DNA of 34,295 bases from an uncultured Verrucomicrobiota bacterium. GTDB taxonomy: Bacteria > Verrucomicrobiota > Verrucomicrobiia > Chthoniobacterales > JACTMZ01. The notes under the pieces were generated by a model. That model saw only the letters and a list, made by a program, of their open reading frames with translations. It was not told where the DNA came from and did no database searches. Both the position numbers and the translations under genes were made by a program. The stretch is from contig CAJBKE010000062.1 of assembly GCA_903953565.1 (NCBI GenBank), positions 1 to 34,295 of the forward strand. The letters run 5' to 3'. This document shows, piece after piece, positions 8,065-16,400 of the stretch. Numbering within the stretch: position 1 is the first letter of the stretch; every line of letters starts with the position of its first letter.

Positions 8065-8180
8065 TTGTAGCGGCGGTCTATGACCGTCGGACGCTTTCTT
8101 TTTTAGGCACCGACGGTCATATCAGTTGGCTTCGCTTTGCTTCAGCCCGTCTCGCTTTGCTCGGCTGACCGCCGCTACAA
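8065..8180. repeat. Palindromic repeat family B, full copy (116 bp)
   Basis: The ends TTGTAGCGGCGGTC (8065-8078) and GACCGCCGCTACAA (8167-8180) form a 14-bp perfect inverted repeat. An inner inverted pair, TATGACCGTCGG (8079-8090) and CCGACGGTCATA (8110-8121), encloses a T-rich stretch, and the left end alone can form CGGTC-TAT-GACCG. A second, truncated copy is at 34204-34295. The element lies between the M16 gene and the DUF1844 gene. Confidence 0.75.
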
Positions 8181-8205
8181 GAGGAAGAAGGAGAGATCGG
8201 GGAAA

Positions 8206-8233
8206 TTGCAATCGGGAGCGGGCGCGCTTAAAA
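8206..8233 (+). promoter_or_regulatory. Candidate promoter of DUF1844-STAS-GPP34 operon
   Basis: TTGCAA (8206-8211) and TTAAAA (8228-8233) are separated by 16 nt. The -10 box ends 7 nt before the ATG at 8241, so transcription would start at or next to the start codon. No Shine-Dalgarno sequence is visible in front of this gene, which fits a leaderless mRNA. Confidence 0.4.
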
Positions 8234-8240
8234 CATCCCC

Positions 8241-8630
8241 ATGGCCGAAGTGCAAAATTCCCAACAGTCCGGCGAAATGACCCGCCGCTTCATCGAATTC
8301 GTTCTCATGCAGGCGCAGCAGATCGCGCTGATGCTCGGACAGATCCCCGGGCCCGACGGAAAACCCATGGAGCCGAACCTCCCCATCGCGCGTATCTTCA
8401 TCGATCAGCTCGAAATGATCCGCGAGAAAACGCGCGGCAATCTGACCAAAGAAGAGGAAGACATCCTGACCAAGGTGCTGGCCGATTTGCAGTTGGCCTT
8501 CGTCGAGGCGGGAAACCAGGGGCCCGCCGCCCCCGCGGTCACGGCGGCACCGGAAGCTCCCGGGACACCCGTTGTGGACAGCCCGCCGGACGAAGAGGAC
8601 AAAAAGAAATTCAGCAAAAGCTACGGTTGA
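8241..8630 (+). CDS. DUF1844 domain protein
   Basis: The 129-residue protein matches DUF1844: a helical N-terminal stretch RFIEFVLMQAQQIALMLGQIPGPDGKPMEPNLPIARIFIDQLEMIREKTRGNLTKEEEDILTKVLADLQLAFVE is characteristic, especially the EKTRGNLTKEEE segment. The tail (residues 92-129) is Ala/Pro-rich and acidic, then basic, and probably disordered. The function of the family is not established. It heads a likely three-gene operon with the STAS and GPP34 proteins. The start is set by the ATG directly after a promoter-like element. Confidence 0.85.
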   Translation: MAEVQNSQQSGEMTRRFIEFVLMQAQQIALMLGQIPGPDGKPMEPNLPIARIFIDQLEMIREKTRGNLTKEEEDILTKVLADLQLAFVEAGNQGPAAPAVTAAPEAPGTPVVDSPPDEEDKKKFSKSYG

Positions 8631-8663
8631 TTACGGCCGCCGCGGTCCCCACACTCCGATCCC

Positions 8664-8987
8664 ATGGAAATCATCGAGTCGGTTGTCAACGGAACCCCGG
8701 TCCTGACTTTGCGCGGACGCCTCGACGGCATCGCCGCTCCGGCCGTCGAGGAGAAGGTTGAGGCTCTCCTCCCCACCACCCCGCGCATGGTGTTCGATTG
8801 CTCCGGCCTCGAATACGCCAGCAGTGCGGGGTTGCGCGTCTTCCTCGCCACGGCAAAGAAGCTGAAGACGGCCGGCGGACGCTGCGGTTTCGCCGCACTC
8901 ACCCCTTCGCTGCGCGAGATTTTCGATATCTCCGGATTTCTCGATGTTCTCGAGGTCCACGAGAACCTGGAGTCCGCCACTGCCTGA
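8664..8987 (+). CDS. STAS-domain anti-sigma factor antagonist
   Basis: The 107-residue single-domain STAS protein is of the SpoIIAA/RsbV type. The DCSGLEYASSAGLRVFLATAKKLK segment is the classic phosphorylation loop, and S54 is the likely phospho-acceptor for an anti-sigma serine kinase. In partner-switching pathways the unphosphorylated form binds the kinase and frees a sigma factor or another target. No kinase, phosphatase or sigma factor gene is in the window, so its partner is encoded elsewhere. It begins 33 nt after DUF1844 and ends 4 nt before GPP34, pointing to co-transcription. Confidence 0.88.
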   Translation: MEIIESVVNGTPVLTLRGRLDGIAAPAVEEKVEALLPTTPRMVFDCSGLEYASSAGLRVFLATAKKLKTAGGRCGFAALTPSLREIFDISGFLDVLEVHENLESATA

Positions 8988-8991
8988 AGCC

Positions 8992-9657
8992 ATGCAACAA
9001 CTCACTTTCACCGAAGAAATCGTCCTCCTTGCCTTGGACGACAAAACCGGGGCGCAACTTCCCTTGCCCGTCACCGCGCTGGGCTACGGCTTGGCCGGAG
9101 CCGTGCTGGCCGACCTGGCCATGGCCGGGAAAATCGACACCGATGCGCAACAATTGACCGTGCTTGATCCGTCCCCCACCGGCGATCCCCTGCTCGACCC
9201 CTGGCTCGCGCTGATCACGGCGGAGACTAATCCGCGTTCCGTCGCCTACTGGCTCTCCGTGCTGGCCGACCGCCGGCAGGAGATCGAGCAACCCGCGCTC
9301 GACCGGCTCATCGCCCGCGGCATCCTCAAACGGCAGGACAAAAAAATCCTCTGGGTTATCGGCCTGCGGCGCTACCCCACGATCGACGGTCACGAGCGCA
9401 CCGAGGTGCGCACCCGGCTCGGACAACTCATCCTCGGGGAGGATTTGCCCGACCCGCGCGATGCCACACTCCTCAGTTTGTTGCGAGGCTGCCGGCTGAC
9501 GGACAACATTTTCGACGGACCGGAATTTTCCGCGCGAGACCAACGCCTGGCCACGCTGGCCAAAATGGATCTGGTCGGCCGCGAAGTGGCAGTGGCCACG
9601 ACCGAAGCCATCGCCGCGCTTTCCGCCGCGATGATTGCCTCGGTGCCGCACATGTAG
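8992..9657 (+). CDS. GPP34 (Golgi phosphoprotein 3) family protein
   Basis: The 221-residue protein fits the GPP34 family: an N-terminal LTFTEEIVLLALDDKTGAQLP matching the LxxEELLLLALDDxxG pattern, a central KRQDKKILWVIGLRRYPTIDGHERTEVRTRLGQLILGEDLPDPRDATLLSLLRGCRL, and a helical C-terminus. In eukaryotes GOLPH3 binds phosphatidylinositol-4-phosphate and retains glycosyltransferases in the Golgi; in bacteria the role is unknown and may concern anionic membrane lipids. The start at 8992 gives the family N-terminus; an in-frame upstream ATG at 8944 would overlap the STAS gene. It follows the STAS gene by 4 nt and probably forms an operon with it. Confidence 0.85.
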   Translation: MQQLTFTEEIVLLALDDKTGAQLPLPVTALGYGLAGAVLADLAMAGKIDTDAQQLTVLDPSPTGDPLLDPWLALITAETNPRSVAYWLSVLADRRQEIEQPALDRLIARGILKRQDKKILWVIGLRRYPTIDGHERTEVRTRLGQLILGEDLPDPRDATLLSLLRGCRLTDNIFDGPEFSARDQRLATLAKMDLVGREVAVATTEAIAALSAAMIASVPHM

Positions 9658-9818
9658 AATCCGCGGAAGCTCCCGCCGGAGAAGACGGGGCGAAAGGAAG
9701 TTTCCCGAGAGTTACGGGTGAGAAAAAGTAGAAACGGCGCCCCCGCCGTTGAGAGAGTTTTTGATACAAGTCTTTACGCGGTTTCGTTTGTGCCATCGGG
9801 GTTCGAACTTTGAGCGCC

Positions 9819-9886
9819 AGGTGGATCGCGATGTCCCATCGCGATTTCCTCAGTGAATCATCGCGCCGGGACGGCGCGATCCACCT
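9819..9886 (+). repeat. Palindromic repeat family A, copy 1 (68 bp)
   Basis: The layout is AGGTGG, hairpin 1 (ATCGCGAT-GTCCC-ATCGCGAT), a 14-nt linker, hairpin 2 (ATCGCGCCG-GGA-CGGCGCGAT), CCACCT. The outer arms can pair as 12 bp. Three further copies lie at 19845, 20805 and 30968 (the last in opposite orientation). Stems are nearly invariant while the linker differs in every copy. Confidence 0.85.
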
Positions 9887-9931
9887 TAACAGATGACGAA
9901 AACCTTTTGATGCAGCTTCTACTTTTGACGA

Positions 9932-9969
9932 CAAAAAAAACCGGCGGCCTCTTGCGAAGCCGCCGGTTT
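9932..9969 (-). terminator. Rho-independent terminator of the SWIB gene
   Basis: On the minus strand an 11-bp perfect stem (AAACCGGCGGC paired with GCCGCCGGTTT) is followed by a run of T residues (eight A on the plus strand at 9933-9940). It starts 20 nt after the SWIB stop codon. Confidence 0.85.
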
Positions 9970-9988
9970 GTGAGGGATAACCGGGAGG

Positions 9989-10327
9989 TTACGCTTTGAG
10001 GTGCTTGGAGACGTGCTTGGTCATCTCGAACATGCTGACGACTTTTTTGCCGCCGAAGATAACCTTCAGCTTGTCGTCGGCGTGGATCATCGTCTTTTTG
10101 ACTTTGTCCTGCAGCTTGTTCTTCTTGATGTAGTCACAGAGCCTCTTAGTCATTTGTCCGCGGGGAGCGGGCTTGGCGCCAACAACGGCGGCGAGAGCGG
10201 CGGAAGGCGTCACCGGCTTCATGAGCGCGGGATTCGCTTTCCGTTTTTTCTTCACCACTTTTTTCTTGGCGGCCTTTTTGACGGTTTTCTTGGCTGGTTT
10301 ACTTTTGGTTGCTTTTTTCTTAGGCAT
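9989..10327 (-). CDS. SWIB/MDM2 domain protein with lysine-rich histone-like tail
   Basis: The 112-residue protein has a lysine-rich N-terminal tail (MPKKKATKSKPAKKTVKKAA and on to about residue 32) like histone H1 or chlamydial Hc proteins, followed by a SWIB domain (about 38-112) with PRGQMTKRLCDYIKKNKLQDK and a DDKLKVIFGGKKVVSMFEMTKHVSKHL end. SWIB domains occur in eukaryotic chromatin remodelers and in PVC-group bacteria, where a nucleoid role is likely but unproven. The start is supported by AAGGA about 7 nt upstream. It is a single-gene transcript with its own terminator, located just beyond the 3' end of the giant amylase gene. Confidence 0.9.
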   Translation of the reverse strand: MPKKKATKSKPAKKTVKKAAKKKVVKKKRKANPALMKPVTPSAALAAVVGAKPAPRGQMTKRLCDYIKKNKLQDKVKKTMIHADDKLKVIFGGKKVVSMFEMTKHVSKHLKA

Positions 10328-10367
10328 AACAAGTCCTTGTGTTGACAGGTTTTTCCCTAGGGAGCAA

Positions 10368-10380
10368 CCACAATTTGTGG
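10368..10380. promoter_or_regulatory. Palindrome upstream of SWIB gene
   Basis: CCACAATTTGTGG is a 13-bp symmetric sequence 41 nt before the SWIB start codon. It could be an operator or part of a small hairpin at the 3' end of the giant gene's transcript. Only one copy is seen, so this is tentative. Confidence 0.25.
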
Positions 10381-10430
10381 GGTTGGCGCAGGCCCGCCAC
10401 CACTACCCGTAGGGGCTCCCGGAGGCTGGG

Positions 10431-13400
10431 TCAGATCCCGTCGCCGCCCGGATCGGCGGAACCGGCGACCTCGACTTCGAGCCGGTAGAAACGGCCCGGC
10501 GTATTGCCAAGGCCGGTTTCGGTGACGTCCTTGGTCGTGCCGTCGCCGGTCACGGGATTACTCTGGCCATTCCCAACGTTGCTGACCGGTGCCCAATCAT
10601 CACCTGAGTCGAGAATGGTGCGGGCCATGACGGTGTAGACCCGGCCGGCGACAGTCGGGAAGGTCACGCGGAAGGTATCACCGGTCGATTCGACAGCGAG
10701 GGCGGGGAAACCGCTGGTGGCATCCTTGGGGTTGGAGCCGACGACATATTCCTCGCGATCGGCCAGAGTATCGCTGTCGAAGTCGGCAGAGCCGTCACGG
10801 TCGAGATTGCCGAAGTTTTCCAACTCCCATGCATCAGGGAGACCATCGGCATCGCTGTCGGCGGCTGGTTGCGTGAGATCCGTGCCCTGATCGAAGCCGA
10901 AGACCAACGTGGTGTTGCCGGTGATGGCCACTTCCACTTGGTGCGTCTGCGCTTGGTTGCGGCGGTTGACCGTGGTGAAAGTCGCCCCGCCCACATCCGT
11001 TGCGCCGGCATTGATCGAACTGTTGGCCGAAGTCTGGACAAACGCACGCACCGGACCGTCGCCGCTCGCATTGTTGACCAAGTTGACGCGCTTGTTATCC
11101 GGAGTGATCTGCTCGGTGCCGAGGTTGGCATGACCGTTCTTCATCAGGTCGAGCAAGTTCGGGGCAAGACCGAAGCGCACGTAGAGTTGGCCGGGGCCGC
11201 TCAGGGTGTAGGCCGCGCTGACGTTTCCGCTCCATGCATCGGGCAGCGAAATTGTCTTGGAGATGCCGGCAGTGTTGAATGTCCATGCCGCGTCGCCCGC
11301 CGAGGCAACCGTGTAATCTGCGTTAACCGCAGCGCTGTTGCCGGTGCCGAATGTGCCGCCGGTTGCCCACCAATCCTTGAAGCCGCTGGTGCGGTAGGCA
11401 CTGAGTGTCGTTGTTGTCCCGACAAAATTGCTAGCGCCCTCGACGTCCGTTTCGGTGTTGGCGTAGGAAGCGAAGTTGCCGGCGACCTGCCAGATTTTTC
11501 CGGTGGACGGATCACGCAACCACGCGGCGGTCATGCGCCCGCCCTTGGCCTCGAAAACGGCAAAGATGCGACTGTTGTAGAGCAGATATTCCACGGCTCC
11601 GTCGAGATCGACGTCCAACTCCTGCTTGCCGCGTGTCGCGCTATTTGCCGATGTGGCCCAAGCTTGGACACGCTCGAAGACTTTGGCAAAGCGCGCCTGG
11701 CCCTGGGTGTTCTTGGCAAAGTCGGCCAGCGATTGGTTGGCGAGCGAAGCGGGGCTGATGTAGTCGCCGGTGCTGAACTTTCTCAGGTCAATCCCTTGAC
11801 CGGCGTTCGGTTGATAGAAGGACGTCTGGAACATGGCGCCGCCGATGACCGCGCGAGCCACTTTTTGCAGGCTCAGTGAGCTGACAGAGTTGGCCGCGGT
11901 CCACGCAGCATTGGCATGGCCGTCGACACCGACCTGCCCGAAGGGTGACGAGGCGCCGAGGTTTTGCACCTTTAGCTTGTTGTACCAATTGTCGTAGCTC
12001 TCGCCGGTGGCCCAATCGACATAGTCCTTGGCGGTTTGATCAAGATTTTGCCCCGTGCCGCGGCCTTCAGTTCCCCACGTGCTGTAGGTATTGCCGTCCT
12101 GACCGACGTAATTGATCTGGTTGTCGGCCACCTGCTGTGCGGTGACCACTTGGATCCACGGGCGGCTGCCCAGCCAACTCACGTTGGCATCGTAGCTGTC
12201 GGCTTTGGACAATGTGCCGAAGTCGCTCATATCGCGCCAGAGGACGACTGCCTGGTCCTGCACCCCGCTGCGGGCGCGGCGGGAGAGAAGTTGGCGGACC
12301 GACAGGGCCGAGCCTTCGTCGCGGGTCTGGTCGAGGTATTCGCTGGTCACATCATGGATCGGGATGACCTTCATGCCGTTGACCTCGTTGATGCGGTAGC
12401 CGGCAGTGCCGAGGGCGGCGCTGCGGCCGAACCACTTGCGGAAGTGACGCATCTGGTCGGCGAAGACGATGCGGTAACCCATGTTGTAGATCGCGTCCAA
12501 AGACTCGTCATCGAGCACGCGTTCAGGCGCCCAGAAGATGTTCGATGACACCGAGCCGTAGATGCCGGTGAGGAATTCGTCGGCCAGCTGCTTGTTGGCG
12601 AGATTGAAAGATTGCTGGAAATACTTCGGCATGTGATCGGCGAAGGTCGAACCGACCAGATCGATTTTGTTCGCGGTGACGAGATTCCTGATGCGCTGGT
12701 TGAGGCTCGGGCCGTCGTTGAGCGCACCGGGCGTCGGGTTGTCCGCCCATTGCAGGGCCGAGGCCAGAGTGGGAGTGACGTGCAGGGTCAGCGGCACATT
12801 GTGATCTTCGTGACTCTTGATCAGGCGCTGGTAGCCAACAGAGCTGGTGCCGCTGGTGCTATGAATGAGTGACTGGGTGACGCTGGCCGGCTGGATGGCT
12901 TGGTTGCCGTGAGCCACGAGCATCACCTTGGCATTCTTGCCGCGGTCGTTACTGCCGCTGCGGCTGAAATAGCTGCTTAGTTTGCCGTTGAGAATAATGT
13001 TGTCCTGATCACGCCACCAATCGGACGCGAGGTAGTCGTCGTAGATGGTATCGCGGATGTCGTTGCGTCCGCCCAAATCACCCGAGCCCACACCGACGCC
13101 GTTGAGGCCGTTTTGCGTGTTCGGCTTGGTCACGAACACTTGGAAATTCAAAGTATTCGGATCACCCAGCCAACCGGCATCCTTGAGTTGCTGGCGCTCG
13201 ACGGCGATTTCGACCGTATCGTAGCGACTCGACCACGCAGCCTCGTTGAGCCCGCCGAAGCCGCGCGCCTCGACGCCACCGGCCGTGACGGGATTTTGGG
13301 TCTGCGTCGTGGTGTTCAGCGCAGCATTTCGATCGACGAAAATATTGCCGAAGTTTTGCCCGTAGACCGCAATGACCGCTTCCCACTTCATGTCGGTAGC

Positions 13401-16400
13401 GATATCGACCTCGTTGGGAATGGAACGCTCGCCCGCGCCGGGGTTGCCGGTGTCGACCACGATGTAGGCGTCCACCTCGCCCTGCCACGCATTCGCAGTG
13501 AGATCCATGAAGTCGATGCGGAAGTAGACGCGTCCATCACCATCCGCCTCCGTGTCGCCGCCATCGCGGAAAGAGAATGCGAGGATATCGCGGGATGTAT
13601 CGCTATCGTTGTTTGAACGATAGACATCTGCTGCGCCGTTGCTGTTGCTCTCGTTGTATCCGTCGAGGACGAGCAGATCGGTGTGCTTCCATTGCGTGAA
13701 TGTGCCAATGGTGATTGAACCCTCACCACCGCCACCACCGCCGGTGGTCGGCTGGTTCGGGTGTGTTCCGGAGGCCAGCTCCTGCGCATTGGTGAAGCCA
13801 TCGCCATCCGGATCACCCGAGGGGCCATTGTTCGGATTTCCCGCTCCGCCCGTGCGCATGCTCGTCGTTCCGTTATCGAGCGCATCGAGTCCGTATTGAG
13901 TTTCCCATCCGTCGGGCAGACCGTCGCCGTCGGTGTCGAATTTGAGCGGATCGGTCTCCGACCACTGCTCGCCGGCGTTGTAGGTCCGGTTGCGTGGATT
14001 AGTGTCGCCGTCGATAACGCCATTGAAGTTTTTGTCCTCGCCGTAGCCATCGCTCAACGCATCCTCGTCCGAGTCCGACTTGGTCGGGCTGGTTTCGATC
14101 CAGGTTTCAGTGTCAATCTTGTCGTTGGGCCAAGAACGGGCCAGCCAAGGCTCCCAAGTCGGCTCGATGGATTGGCCGTCTCCGTTCACCCAACCGTTTC
14201 GGTCGGTGTCCTCAACCCCGTCCGAAATGCCGTCGTTGTCGGTGTCGGGATTCGTCGGATCGGTCACCGTGCCGGCAGCTTGGCGGGTGCGGTCATCGCC
14301 TTGGTTCAAGGAACCGACGCCGGGCACTTTGCCGTTGTTGCCGACCACCGCATAGAACGGCGGATCGAGGTCGCCGATGAAGTTCTTGAAACCGTCGCCA
14401 TTGGTGTCGGCGTTTACGTCGGTCACGTCGGTGTTAGCCAGACGCCATCCCACCTCGAGAGCATCGGGCAGAAGATCGCCGTCCGAATCGGGACTGTTCG
14501 GCAGCGTGAGCCCGGACGCACGATGGATGTGCACGTCGCCATTGCTCCATGTTTCGGCGTTGGCTTCAGGCAGATCTTTCTTGTTCGTCTCGTCGATATC
14601 GACGAGGCCGTCCTCGTCGTCGTCATTGCTCGAATCGATGTCGGTTCCGGTGATCTGGCGCAGGATGACGCGCGCGTTGCGCACCGTCTCGGTCACTTGG
14701 CTGCCAAGCGTTGCGGTGGCTTTGAGCACGTAGGTGGCCGGTGCGGTGATCCGCCAGGTGAAGTCCCAGGTCTTGGTGTTGCCGGCGGTGGAAACCTTGA
14801 TGCCGTCCCATGAGCCGTTGTTGTTGGTGTCGGTGAAGGGTTCGGCGTTGTCGCGCACCCCGTTGCCATTCGTATCGGAGAAAAGTTCGCCCGGAGCGTC
14901 GCAGACGCCGTTGTCGTTCACATCGCTGTAGGTCTCGGCGCTGTCCCAAAGCCCAGTGTTATTGGTGTCGACGAGGGGTTCGGCCACGTCCCACTGACCG
15001 TTGCCGTTGAGGTCGGTGTAGGCCTCGCCGGTATCCCACGTGCCATTGTTGTTGGCATCGACGAAGAGTTCGGCCGCGTCCCAATTTCCGTTGCCGTTGC
15101 TATCGGTGAAAATCTCGGCCGGATCACGGAGACCGTTGTTGTTTTTGTCGGTCGAAGGCTCTTGCGCGTCCCACTTGCCGTTACCGTTGGTGTCGGTGAA
15201 AGTTTCGGTGAAGAGATCGATGCTAGGGGTGCCACTCAGAACCAGATCATTGACCGCGGCGCTGGTCTCCACGCGCACCACGTAGTCCAGCACATCGCCC
15301 GGGAGCGGCGTGTTGGGCACATCAGGGAGAATGATCTCGGTCTGGCGTCCGTCGGAACCGAGTTCGGTCGGGCGGGTGATGCGGACAAAGGGCTTGGTGC
15401 TCGGGTTGGCTTTGACCAAACGGACCGCATCGAGTTTGCGATTGTCGGGGAAGGTGTAGGTGACCTTCAACGTGTGCAGGAACTCCGCCACATCGTTGTA
15501 CATGTTGGGCAACGGGATGGCCAACTCGTGGAAGGTGTCGTTGACGTTGTAGTTGATGGTGAAGTTGTCGCGGCTCTGCACCACCGCGCCGCGTTCGGTG
15601 CCGCTCTCGGTGCTGGCGATGCTTAAGGTGAATCTGCTGATCAACTCATCGGTGTTGGAGCCGCTGTCGTTGGCATCAGGGATGCCGTCGGCCAACGACT
15701 TCGTGAAGTAGACCTTCATCGTGTAATTGTCGTCGACCCGGTCGCCATCGCGCTGCGGCCACGCGATGTTGACGCGCTGGTCGGGGCCATCCGTGTTCAC
15801 GTTGCGGACAATCTCGGTGACGTGCGCGGCGGCGGCAGTCATGTCGATGTCGCGCACCGAGGAAGCCTCGATCAGACGGATCGTGATGGCCGCAGTAGCA
15901 GGATCGGTGTTTTTGGAGGGAATATTGTTATAGCGGAAGCGCCACTCTTTCTGGTCGGGCAGGTTGACGGACGTCAGTTGAGTGGCTTGTCCCCAAGATT
16001 GCGCCAGGGCGGCGTCGTAAACACCGTTGGCGTTGATATCCGTGAATTCCTCTCCAGCCTCGCGGATGCCGTTCTGGTTAGCGTCGACGAACGGCTCGAA
16101 GCCTGGGCCGTTGCCGTTGAGGATTTGGGTCACGGCGTCGTTGTTGCCGTTGTCGCTGTCGGCGATGTGGAACCAGACATCCTCGACCGTCATGTCAGTG
16201 CGGACGACGAGTTCGTAGCTCGAGCCGCCGACCGTGTCGCCATTGTTGGCCGGGAACAGCACCTCGCCGGTGGGCGTGGCGGCATCATAGTAAAAGACCT
16301 GCGTGAAAGTCTGGTAAAGCGGCGCGGAGGTGTCCGGATTGCGGTTGAGGTGGGCACGGGCGCGGAGAACGTGGAAACCCTCGCTCAGGCCGGTCTGCGT

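Larger units (their letters stand above)
9658..9988. other. Intergenic region between convergent GPP34 and SWIB genes
   Basis: No gene is supported. A small hairpin (AACGGC/GCCGTT, 9733-9750) 75 nt after the GPP34 stop lacks an immediate T-run and is at best a weak terminator. The region then holds a family A repeat (9819-9886) and the strong SWIB terminator (9932-9969). A GTTCGAAC stretch near 9801 looks like a tRNA T-loop, but no acceptor or anticodon arm surrounds it. Confidence 0.6.

Noticed and set aside
6473-8083. 536-codon frame within the M16 gene
   Set aside because: It is the +2 shadow of the peptidase frame, extremely Arg-rich and without motifs.
9795-9815. tRNA-like GGTTCGAAC stretch
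   Set aside because: No acceptor stem, D-arm or anticodon arm can be drawn around it at the right distance.
14802-15194. CRISPR-like regular repeat spacing
   Set aside because: The 45-bp period is a whole number of codons, there are no unique spacers between identical repeats, and the units encode calcium-binding loops in frame.
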